A DNA stretch of 64,000 nucleotides from Pseudocercospora fijiensis CIRAD86. Taxonomy: Eukaryota; Ascomycota; Dothideomycetes; Mycosphaerellales; Mycosphaerellaceae. The notes below the pieces were generated by a model. The model made no database searches and had not been told where the DNA came from. It was given only the letters and a program-made list of their open reading frames with translations. Positions 23,761 to 33,289 of this stretch are shown piece by piece. Every line of letters begins with the position of its first letter. The stretch's first letter is position 1. The stretch covers positions 1,364,001 to 1,428,000 of the forward strand of contig NW_006921543.1 of NCBI RefSeq assembly GCF_000340215.1. Reading direction: 5' to 3'. The position numbers and the translations under genes are program-made.

Positions 23761-24502
23761 CTATTGTCTGTTTGTTAGTAGGTTAGTCGCGATAGGTTGT
23801 TCGCGATAGGTTAGTCGCGGTAGGTTAGTTGTAGTATACTATTAGTAGGCGACGGCGAGGTGCGACAGCGAGGTGCGATAAGGCAAACAGGTATCTAAAG
23901 GGCTCTCTAGACCCTTCGTTAGGCCTATTCGAGTCTAAGAACGTGTTAGATAAAGGAATCACTACGAGTAAAGGTATATATATACTAGTAGTATAGTATA
24001 GCCCTCGGTAGTAAGATAAAGGCAAAGGGTTAAGAATATAGGTATTCTAAGAGTCGGAGGTGCGAGCGGCGGTTAATCTAAGGGTCCGCTCGTGATTTAC
24101 TTAGCGTTTCACATACCGTTTGTATATAAGTAATACAAAGGAGGGTAGAACAAACGCAGTTACCGGAAGACCTGTCTTAGAAGATCGTATCTATAGCTTC
24201 AATTTGACATTTTAACGTATACTTTGTATAGCTATTTTAAAAGATCGTATTATTGCGTAGAATAGCTTTTTTGGGTTTGTCTATCTAATGTATAGTTGTA
24301 CTTCTATAAATTCGAATTCTCGTTTGTATACCGGACGGTTGTATAGGAGCCGTACGGTTTTCTTTTAGGCGCTTCGCTATAGGCTTAGTATAGACCGCTA
24401 AGCCAGATATATATTAGTATACTTGGCGGAGAGATAATGTAAGGACGTAGAGACAGAGTAGAAGGTAGAAGGTGGAAGGTAGAAGGTGGAAGGTAGAAGG
24501 TA

Positions 24503-24870
24503 CTAAATTTGGGTAGAAGGTCCATGCAAGCCTACAAAGCGGGGCGCCTGAATGGAGGTAGGTTGGGCGAGGTGTTCTGCTGGGGTGCGATGGGATGAGA
24601 AGTCGAGACGCTTGGCTTCGCCGCTTTCGATGAGCCGATCCCGCTCAGCCTGATCCTCTGCGGCCTTAGTAGCCCGAGCCTCTAGAGAGGCCTGGTCCCG
24701 ACGAGGACCGACAGTAGTGAATTCGCCTTCGTCCTCGACGTTGGCGGAAAGCCTGAGATAAGTACATCACAATGCATTTGGACGTCTTTTAAGAGTACGT
24801 TCACTCGAGCCTCGCGATGGTGCTTGGTGGGGTGCTTATGGAGAATGCCTGTGTTTGGTCGGAACGGCAT
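24503..24870 (-). CDS. small hypothetical protein, one intron
   Basis: A candidate two-exon gene. The ATG at 24870 is in a good fungal start context (CGACAATGCC). Exon 1 encodes MPFRPNTGILHKHPTKHHRE and ends at 24805. A 71-nt intron, 24804-24734 on the minus strand (GTGAAC...TCGAG), leads in phase 0 to a second exon beginning DEGEFTTVGPRRDQ. This continues through a charged, probably helical segment (EARATKAAEDQAERDRLIES) to a TAG at 24503-24505, giving about 98 residues. The second exon has clear coding character, low in stops and rich in Ala, Glu and Arg. No family recognised. The 3' end lies beside a decameric repeat (AGAAGGTGGA type, 24465-24505) at the edge of the RIP block. Confidence 0.5.
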
Positions 24871-25023
24871 TGTCGATGAAGTGCAATAATCGGATTGTGC
24901 AGTGTAGTTTCATGAGTAATGTGTATACAATGCATAGTAGCTGGAAGCCAAAGAGGTGAATGGAACGAGAAATGGAGGCGTAGGTATGGGGGAAGCTCTT
25001 GCCTTTTGACTGGCGTATGGGAA

Positions 25024-25660
25024 CTAGGTGGATGTCTGTCTCAGACAGTGTCTTTGTGTCTGGCTAGGGCTGCGTGCAAACGCGGGACGATCTTTGTGAA
25101 AGTGCACATGCGTCCAGATCGTGGGCCTGGCGTTTTGGGATGCTGCAATTGGGGTGCGGACGTGACTGGGGGAGGCAAGAATCAGTAGGACATACATGGA
25201 TATGATAACGCTCTCTTGAGCAATGTCGACGCTGTGGGCATGTCTAATCTCCTTCTTGACACCTTGCTTCACTGACGCACTTTGACTGAACGTCTCGTAT
25301 CTGCTCATGACCTCAGCACTCTGCCTGCGCAATTCGACTTCGCGCCCGCCTCGTTCGGCCACCTCTTGGCAATACGCTTGTATGTCATCTCGTTGATCGG
25401 TCCCGCTTTCAGCTTGTTTCAAAGCTTCGACAGAATTGTAGGCAGCATTGAAAGAATGGTTCAGACCTTGTGCGGGCGGAAAATTTCGGCCACCTTCTCA
25501 GCCTTCGACTCGGTTTCGGCTTGTCGCTCTGCATTCGACAAGGCTGGATCGTTGTCTGAGCGGTCTGGCTCCGGCTTCCACCAGATCGAAGCTTCAAAAG
25601 TCCACGTTTCCGGCATCGCTGGAGCTGGCACGTCCTGCCAATTACCCAGACGCTGCAATG
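25024..25660 (-). CDS. possible small gene, structure uncertain
   Basis: Two adjoining minus-strand segments look coding: 25660-25461 (contains PETWTFEASIWWKPEPD, then a charged helix) and about 25460-25200 (contains YCQEVAERGGREVELRRQ, a coiled-coil-like helix). They are in different frames, so an intron near 25460 or a sequence error would be needed; I could not find a convincing splice pair that keeps the second segment. No domain recognised, and the 5' end is not defined. Confidence 0.28.
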
Positions 25661-26315
25661 TGATTTATCTACAGAAGTATCACTGCAATTGACGTGCAAC
25701 GTAGAGGCAGCAAAGGAAGATTAATCACGAACCAATCACCCGAGCTCGACTTGGTGCGATTTGGTGGGTGTACACTGGGTCGTTACTTGTGAGATTGGCA
25801 GTGTCGTGGAGAAGGTCCAGAACGAGAGTTTTCCTTCGCCAAATCTGACTCCATCGCCGAAGAATTTACCTTCCTACTTGATGTCGTCGTCCTCCGAGGT
25901 CGGAAATGGGAGCTGGGGTGATCATGCACTCAAGCAGACATTGGACAGGAGGCGTGAAGGTGGCGTTCGGGTGTCCTGTAGAATGTGGTGTAAGGTAGAA
26001 ATGCCTCGAAGCGGAGACAGGCGACGTTGTGCACCCATCGAAGCATCAAGCATGGACCTGACTTCGTGTTGATGATGTCCACGAGGACAATGAGTTGATG
26101 GTGTTGTTTTGTGTGAAGGAAGGATGTCATGACACGCGTTCCATCGCCCTCGTCGCCTCGCGTAACGTGATTGCCTTCCGCATTTTTAGCGAGATATCAG
26201 CCAATCAAGGCCCACGCACCCCTGATCAACTCTTTGCCAGCTGTTGAGGCCGACGACTTCTCCTTTTTGGCATCTCAGCTTTTTTTCTACCATCAACAAC
26301 ACCGGCACACTCACA

Positions 26316-27849
26316 ATGGCCGCGCAGAACGAAAGTCGCGAATCTCACGAGCTGGATCGCAAACTCGAAGGCGGTGAGGCCGAGCCGGCTCCTCCACCAC
26401 GGAAGCCCGAGCCGTCGCTTAAGAACGACATCCATCCTGCCTTCTACATCGCGTAATCGCCCAACGAGAGCATCGCAGGATGGACAGCATGCACTGACGC
26501 GATATCAGGCTATGGATCAGCTTGAGCGCGAGCGTCATTCTGTTCAACAAATGGGTTCTGCACACAGCAAAGTTTGGTATGCATATCTGATCTTGGCATG
26601 GAATGGTGAGCAAAGAAAGGCTGACATGACCATCTAGAGTTCCGTAAGTCTCTACACGGCAGAATTCAGCATGCAAGTTGTGATGCCATTTTCACATGGA
26701 GTCGGATTGCACGACTCTGCAACTCCGCCTCTGTTTTCAGCATGCGCTCGTTCTTGGCAGATTCAATCTAACATCCGACAGCACTCTTTCTCACAACATG
26801 GCACATGTTCTTCTCAACTGCCTGCACCCAAGGCCTCGCACGATTCACCACAGTACTGGATTCTCGACACAAGGTTCCCATGAGCCGGGACACCTACATC
26901 CGAGCGATATTGCCTATCGGTCTTTTCTTCTCAGCAAGTTTGATCTGCGGCAACGTGGCCTACCTGTACCTCAGTGTCTCTTTCATTCAGATGCTTAAGG
27001 CATCGAACGCAGTTGTCACTTTGCTGGCTACTTTCATGTTCGGCATCACTCCTTTCGATTCAAAGAAGCTGGCGAACGTCTCTGGTATCGTTGTCGGTGT
27101 GATCATCGCCTCGTACGGAGAGATCCAGTTTGTCATGATCGGCTTTCTCAGTGAGTTGTGCTGCATTGGTGGATGAAATTGAGTACTAATCAAGTGCAGT
27201 CCAAATGGCCGGCATTGTCTTCGAGGCCGTTCGTCTGGTCATGGTCCAGCGCATCCTCAGCGCACCAGAGTTCAAGATGGACCCACTCGTCTCCCTTTAC
27301 TACTATGCGCCAGCTTGCGCAGTCATCAACGGCGTTATCACGCTCTTCCTCGAAGTTCCAAAGATGCATATGAGCGACATCTACAACCTCGGAATCTTTG
27401 TTCTCCTCGCAAATGCAGCAGTAGCCTTTGCGCTGAACGTTTCCGTGGTGTTCTTGGTATCTACTACCTTTCGGGCTGAGGGTTTGCAAGCATACTGACA
27501 AAGATCACAGATTGGTAAGACCTCGGCGGTCGTACTTACTCTTTCTGGTGTGCTCAAGGATATCTTGCTCGTCATGGCATCCATGGTCATCTTTGGTGAT
27601 CCAGTCTCTGGACTGCAGTTCTTCGGTTACTCGATTGCTTTAGCCGGTCTGGTTTACTACAAGCTCGGTGGCGAGGGAATCAAGAACTCGGTCCGCGACT
27701 CTCAGATCTACTACAACAACATGCGCCAGAACAATCCAGCTCGCGCCAGAGCCATCGTTATTGGAGCAGTCGTTGTGGCAATTACTCTCGTCCTGTTCAT
27801 GGTATGGCCGACCGTCCCGACCGACTACAAGAAGTCCCCGTTCGGCTGA
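26316..27849 (+). CDS. triose-phosphate / nucleotide-sugar transporter family (DUF250, drug/metabolite transporter superfamily)
   Basis: A multi-pass membrane transporter of the TPT/DUF250 type, probably in the Golgi or ER, exchanging a sugar phosphate or nucleotide sugar; the substrate cannot be told. ATG at 26316. The exons splice as 26316-26452, 26509-26576, a 6-nt microexon 26638-26643, 26782-27150, 27200-27456 and 27511-27849. All introns are GT-AG and phases agree. The family hallmarks are SASVILFNKWVLHTAKF, then EFPLFLTTWHMFFSTACTQ across the microexon, SLICGNVAYLYLSVSFIQML, KASNAVVTLLATFMFG, and IGKTSAVVLTLSGVLKDILL near the end. About ten membrane segments are visible. The cytosolic C-terminus (YYNNMRQNNPARARA) precedes a last hydrophobic helix. 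The gene appears intact. Confidence 0.9.
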
Positions 27850-28382
27850 AAGACCGGCCAGGGATCCCAGAGTGTTTACGCATCTTGGAGGCGGCATCGG
27901 TATGCTGCTGACGGCTTTCGAGATCGTTGAATAACGATTACAAAATCCAGAGACTTTATCCAGTCTTGGAATGTACAGATAGAGGAAAGAGCCATCGCTC
28001 GGATGTCTCGCAACATATTTTTCGCGCAGCAGGCGGGCCGAGCAGCGTCATTACACCTTTGATAGCATTTCCCGGCATTGGATGGAATTGTGCAGATAGA
28101 ATCTAATCATCACGAGAGTGTCTTCAGCAGAAGAGAACAGAGCGCCGCACCCGACGGCAGTGTCTTCACAGTCGTAGCAAAATTCAATTGATCCCGGTAC
28201 GTCACTGTGCATACCGGCAGAGCGACCTCCACAACTTCATGTCTATCATAACCATTACTGAAGCGGTGATGTGGAATTAAAGTCATACTATTTCAACAAC
28301 AAATCCTCAATCTCTCCAAACTCTTCCCTCCACCCACCAACCTCCTGTTCCCACCCCCTCCCTCCTCTGTCCCTCCACCACA
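27850..28382. other. intergenic region
   Basis: Normal composition, 3' flank of the transporter and promoter of the HAD gene. A C/T-rich tract at about 28310-28380 precedes the ATG at 28383, a common fungal promoter feature. Nothing else recognised. Confidence 0.5.
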
Positions 28383-29111
28383 ATGCCAAAATCCATCTCC
28401 TTCGACATCCTCGGAACCTGCTTCGCCTTCGAATCCGCCATCCAAGCCATCCACACCCGTCTGGGCCCCAAACTCGCCCAAGTAAACGCATCCCCGAAAT
28501 CCGTCTTTTTCGGCTGGTTTTTCGCCGCCCAGCGCGATTTCACCTACACATCCATGTCCGGCTCCTACACGCCCATCGCACAAATTCTGAAATCTACGTT
28601 CCGGCGCGCGTGCGCGGTGAATGACCTTCCACTTTCGGAGATTGGTGAGGGGGATGTGGAGGCTGTTATGGCGGAGATGAAGACATTGAAGCCCAGGGCT
28701 GGGTTGAAGGAGTGTTTTGACGGGTTGAGGGGTGCGGGGTGGGATGTTTTTGGGGTTACGAATGGGGGGAAGGAGATCAGTTTGGGGTATTTTGAGGGCG
28801 CGGGGATTTTTTTGGATGGGGGGCATTTGGTTTCTTGTGATGAGGTGGGGGTTGCGAAGCCTGATGGGAGGGTTTATGAGTTTGCGAAGAGGGTTTTGAG
28901 GAGTGCTGGACATGATGAGGAGGAGGAGGAGGAAGAGAGGTGGTTTGTTGCGGCTCATGCGTGGGATTTGATGGGTGCGAGGAAGGCGGGGTTTAGGACG
29001 GCGTTTTTGAGGTTCGAGGAGCATGATCCTTGTACGGATGTTTTTGGGGAGTTTGATCTTTATGTACAGGATATGGGGGAGTTGTTGGAGAAGATGAAGG
29101 AGTTGCCGTGA
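28383..29111 (+). CDS. HAD-superfamily hydrolase, haloacid dehalogenase type
   Basis: A single-exon protein of 242 residues. Motif I is SFDILGT (Asp8 as nucleophile, Gly-Thr as in 2-haloacid dehalogenases). Motif II is VTNGG (Thr126, Asn127). Motif III Lys is Lys159 in AKPDGRVYEF. Motif IV is AAHAWDLMGARKAG (residues 189-202, Asp194). This order and the helical cap between residues 15 and 100 fit type II (L-2-haloacid dehalogenase-like) enzymes, many of which in fungi are of unknown substrate. A run of seven Glu (178-186) just before motif IV is an oddity and lies in a GAG/GAA repeat. Codon composition switches sharply near 28620 from C-ending to G/T-ending codons. The hAT element starts 131 bases after the stop. 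Confidence 0.88.
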   Translation: MPKSISFDILGTCFAFESAIQAIHTRLGPKLAQVNASPKSVFFGWFFAAQRDFTYTSMSGSYTPIAQILKSTFRRACAVNDLPLSEIGEGDVEAVMAEMKTLKPRAGLKECFDGLRGAGWDVFGVTNGGKEISLGYFEGAGIFLDGGHLVSCDEVGVAKPDGRVYEFAKRVLRSAGHDEEEEEEERWFVAAHAWDLMGARKAGFRTAFLRFEEHDPCTDVFGEFDLYVQDMGELLEKMKELP

Positions 29112-29234
29112 GTGGGAGCGTGCTGTTTGATGGATGTGTAGGGGAGTGGGGATTTTGTGGCAATGTGTAGAGAGCTTTGGGATCGCATGCAGTGCTTTCT
29201 TGTCAAATATGGCGAGCTACTCATGAGTCGAGAT

Positions 29235-29242
29235 GCAAGGAG
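29235..29242 (+). repeat. hAT target-site duplication, left copy
   Basis: GCAAGGAG, partner of GTAAGGAG at 32259-32266. This copy keeps the CpA. Confidence 0.85.
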
Positions 29243-32200
29243 TAGGGGTGCCAGGTTGTTAATTGTTAGCAACGTTACTAACGTTGCTAACTATGTTAAT
29301 AACGTTGCTCTTGTCCACTGAGTTGTTAGTAATATAAGGCTAACTAGGGCTAACTAGAGGTAGAAGGTAATACTATATTAAAGGCAATATAGCTATAGAA
29401 TAAGACTACTTCTTGCTATAGATTGAGACTACTATATAGACTACTTCTTGCTATAGAATAGACCACTTCTTAAGCTTAATAATACGGCCGTTGTTAGAGC
29501 GCTTGTTGTCTAAGCGCTTCCGCACTAGTATAGTTACTATATGTCTCTAGCTATTGCTAGCCGTTATTAGTATTATTGTCTTATAAGAGCGACTAACTAA
29601 ATAGCGTATAGCTAACTAGAGGGTCGTATTTAGTAGAAGCCTAGCTATCAACTAGCTTAAAGAATAGTAAGTACTATAGTAGTTAACTACTCGTTATCGC
29701 CTCGAAGAGCGCTTTATAATTAATAGGCTCGTCTTCGAAGTCGTTATCTTCTTAGTAGTAAGATAGACTATATAGATTAAATAGCTGTTTAAGGTTAGGT
29801 ATATAGAGATAGCGAGGGTCGCTTAGTAGCAAGTAGTAGTTATTTATTATAGCTTCTTCGAAGGCAAGCAATGCGTCTAATTCCGCCTTTCTAATCTCTT
29901 TCTTAGTTGCTAACTATCGCTGCTATATCTCTCGTAACTTAGCTTATCGTTGCTATCTTACTATCTCTTCTACTAGTCGCCTACGCAAGGCGTAGCTATT
30001 TATATAGATATAGGTATAGTCGTCGGTGCGCGTAGCGGACAGCTTCGAGCGATAGTCGTTCTATATAAAATTCATAGCGCTAAAGGCTCGCTCGGAAGGC
30101 ACTAAGTTAGTAGGTATTCTATATAGGCGGAGGGCGACTTCCGCTATAAGAGGCGCTTTACGAGTAAGGAAGTCCTAATAAGTAGTAATATTGCCGCGCT
30201 CTCGGTGCCGACTAAGCTCGTAGTAGTTGCTAATAGCGAAGAAGCGTTACATAGAGTCTCGGAATTCGATAAATTCGTCGTTAAATCGTAGATAGCGCTC
30301 GAATATAGAAGGATCGTAGTCTTCGTAGGTAAAATAGCGCTTAAAGAAGGTAATGCGGCATTCTTCTTCGCGGTTACTAAATTCTCGAGAAACTAATAGA
30401 TTGTTAATATATAACGAGTACGCTGCCTAGTAGACGGGTTATGTTTACTTAATAAACCGGAGGTCGAAGAGCGATAATAGGTCCTTCTAGTAAGGTAGGC
30501 GCGCCTACTTAATCGAGCGACGTAGTTGCCGCTAGCGAGGCACTATATCGCTAACCTTAGAGGTATCGCTCTTACTAACTAGCCGTGCTTCGTTAATTAG
30601 CTAAAGGAGTATATAAAGGCTCTATAGGCGGCTCTAGAATAGAGGCGAGTTAATAGTCTTAAGGGCAGTAGAGGCGCCCTTTACGAGGCGACTATTCGAG
30701 CCTCGGAATAGCCTATAAGCTATAACCCTCGAGCAGTCTTAAAGGGTTGTTATTGCTACAAATAGGCTATGTATTATAGCATAGTATAACCCCTAGCGAG
30801 TAAGACAGGCGATAGCAAATACCCTTAAAATAGCCTCGTTGTCCTTAGTAAAGGCCTTTAGGATATTCTAAGCCTTCTTCGACCTCTTAAATAAGGCAAG
30901 CACGTATAAAGCCTCTCGGAGCGTATCGCTATAGAACGGCAGGTGCGAGTCCTTCTAATAGTTACCTTAGTCGCTAATATATAGCTATATGCTATACGAG
31001 TCGTAGAAGACGCAAATTATATACTTAGTAAGTAGATTCTCGGCGAGTCGGTCCTAGAGTGATCTTATTATCGCGTAGATATCGGTTTGCAGGCTATTCT
31101 ATCGTTTAAGGTTACTATTAACAAAGGGCGCTACCTACTTAGTTACCTGCCGCGCGAGGGTAATAGCGTTAGCGTTAGAGTCCTTTATGTCTAGCAGGTT
31201 ATAGAAGAACGAGCTAGATACTATATTAGCTAACAGGTTGCAGAAACGAGTACTACCGCGGCTCTTACTCTTATTAGCGCTAAAGTTAAAGTCTCGAAGC
31301 GTATTAAATACCGCCTTAACGTCCTTCTCGACCTCCGCTCGTACCGTATCGATACAATCTACTACCTTGTCGCGACTTAGAGGGTTATAATTGGTATCGA
31401 AGGTATAGAAGGCCTCGCGCCATTTAGGATAGAATCTCGCGTCTACGAGATTGAATAGCCTTCCGCTATACAATATCGCCCTCGCAATAGCTAAATTACG
31501 TACCTTCTTAGACTTAGCGATACTAAATAGCAGCGTGCGTTGCTTGCGCGGCGGCGCCTCTTTATCGTTAGAATAGTAAGCCCTCTTATAGTCTAAATAC
31601 TTCTAATATTTCGCTAGGTGCGCCTTCTTCCGTAATAGGCTTCCCTCTACTATCGTTCCTTTCCCGCTATCGTACTAGATATACCTTACAAATTTACCTA
31701 TATTAGCGGTATCGACTTAGGAGAAGTTGAGGTTAACTAGGTCCTTTAAACGAGGCATTTTGAAAAAGTCGGAATTATAAGATTCGTAGAATTGCTAGAA
31801 ATGCGAAAATCGGAGGATTAAGTAGTCGAAATAGGTAGAAAAACAGCAGGCAATTCTCTCTTAACAATACCTCTCGAACTATCTAGTTTTAGGCTATTTG
31901 GACAATATTAGTAAACCTACTATTCTACTAACCCTAGTAGTATAGTTGCTAGGTAACCCTCTACTAAGTAGTCGCCTAAGCAACTACTACTCGGAAGAGC
32001 TATATAAGCAATCTCTGCACTAATCTATACTAAATTAAGCTTAGCTAAGTCGGAAGAGACGGATCTATAAAGGACATTAGCACCGAGATAGTTACGAAGG
32101 CACTATGCTATTGCTATAGGCTTAGTCTATTCTATACTATAAAGAGGTAAGGTCTATATAGACACCTAAGGTATAAATATTAATACTAACTAGTTATTAA

Positions 32201-32258
32201 CGTTGTTTTGTTACTAACGTTGCTTTCTACCGATAAGTAGTTACTAACAGCACCCCTA
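29243..32258 (-). mobile_element. hAT DNA transposon, RIP-mutated, complete with target duplication
   Basis: Length 3,016 bp. Left end starts TAGGGGTGCC, right end finishes GCACCCCTA, so the terminal inverted repeat is TAGGGGTGC. Both ends are followed by subterminal copies of AACGTTRCTAACGTTGC. The element is flanked by 8-bp direct repeats, GCAAGGAG (29235-29242) and GTAAGGAG (32259-32266), the duplication length of hAT elements, with one C-to-T difference at a CpA. The transposase lies on the minus strand. Confidence 0.88.
29640..31758 (-). pseudogene. hAT transposase, inactivated by RIP
   Basis: The frame can be followed from an ATG at 31758 (MPRLKDLVNL) past several TAG stops. The longest open part is 31473-31135 on the minus strand (112 codons). 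The C-terminal hAT dimerisation region is clear: RKAPLIAEVALRLYRIPTN followed by VPSERAFSAMNFI (about 30140-30060), then a TYIYINSYAL-like end. VPSERAFSxMNFI with YIYIN is diagnostic for fungal hAT transposases. No BED zinc finger was seen at the N-terminus. Confidence 0.85.
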
Positions 32259-32266
32259 GTAAGGAG
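32259..32266 (+). repeat. hAT target-site duplication, right copy
   Basis: GTAAGGAG; differs from the left copy only by CpA to TpA. Confidence 0.85.
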
Positions 32267-33289
32267 TATTCAATTATATTCAAACGGAAGTATGTAATAG
32301 CAACTCGTAGCGAGACATAGAACAATTCGATTAAGACAATTCTAGCCTAGATAGCTAAGCGAACGAGCATTGCAGCTATGTCTCCTACTATATACCGAAG
32401 CTAGACTTAATCGTTATATAGGGATAAAATTTGTATCAAATTACTATAAGCTAGGGCGGCTAGCGCAGTTCGCATCGAGGAGTTCCTCCTACGGCTCTTT
32501 TAGGTAGGCAGAGACAGAGAACGATCTTGCTATTATAGATACACCTCTTTCTAGCGTTTCTAGCAAGCCCCTGTATTGCTCTTCTATATCCTTACGCCTT
32601 AGGGTTTGCCGACTACTCGGTATTATATAGAGAATCACGCTTAGCTTGTAACTGTCGTCGGGCCTGTTTATAATACCGTACTAGCGGCCGTGCGTTAGTT
32701 TCTAGCGGAGTAGACCGCGCCCTATCTCTCGGAGTCGGTAAGATCTTAGTATCCGCTCCGTAGTATACGTAACCGTAGAAAACGTGATTTCCGTGTCGTA
32801 GCGCGTCGCGGTTGCTAGGTCGACTAGTAGTAGTAGTAGTAGGTAGTAGTACGATTTCCGCTAGTATACTAAAGATCGATAGTAAGAGGTCGTACGGTCG
32901 CAATTTAATAGATTTCGTACTAATTTAATAGCTTTTAACGACCCCGTATCCTCTACTAATAGATACTAACTATATTACTAAAAATAAAGCTAAAGTTTGT
33001 TAGTAAAACAGCGATATAGCAAAATTCGAGGTATAGTTAGCGATTACTACTAATTTAATAGCGTTAATATATATTAGAGGGTAGCGGTATATAAGGCATG
33101 CTACTATAGACCTATATCGCGCTTAGAGGCGCGTATTGCTATCTATTTAGCGCTAGTAGTGTCGGTAGAGGCATATAGAAGCTATTAGTTACCTACGCGA
33201 CCTACGCGACCTACGCGACCTATACGGAATTTAAAGGAAAACGCGACGAGGACGCGTAGATACCGCCTAGAACTACGAACGGCGCTTCT
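32267..33289. other. RIP-affected sequence, no recognised gene
   Basis: The first 60 bases after the hAT element retain CpA and look like original host sequence; from about 32330 the RIP signature resumes. One open frame of 96 codons on the minus strand (32903-32613) has no recognisable domain and is probably chance or a relic. A perfect 10-mer tandem (CTACGCGACC) is found at about 33194-33222. Confidence 0.5.

Larger units (their letters stand above)
12563..24430. mobile_element. RIP-mutated block with convergent DUF6589-like and RecQ-helicase relics
   Basis: About 11.9 kb in which CpA and TpG are nearly absent and TpA is very frequent while CpG is retained. The left edge is abrupt at the stop codon of the LVIVD gene; the right edge is gradual around 24.1-24.45 kb. 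It contains a + strand DUF6589-like relic, a central minisatellite field, and a - strand RecQ-type helicase relic. The two genes face each other. I could not find terminal inverted repeats or a target duplication, so calling this one element is inference. 12563-14040 and 23826-24430 contain no recognisable protein. Confidence 0.5.

Noticed and set aside
12563..24430. Starship-type giant element
   Set aside because: No tyrosine recombinase (DUF3435 captain) could be found at either edge, and the block lacks cargo-like intact genes.
25930..26130. 66-codon minus-strand frame upstream of the transporter gene
   Set aside because: Lies in the promoter region, no coding character, overlaps a plus-strand frame of similar length.
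28293..29024. 243-codon minus-strand frame opposite the HAD gene
   Set aside because: The plus strand has all four HAD motifs; the minus frame is a composition effect of C-rich and G-rich halves.
32613..32903. 96-codon minus-strand frame in the RIP block
   Set aside because: No recognisable domain and no stop-free extension; likely chance in TA-rich DNA.
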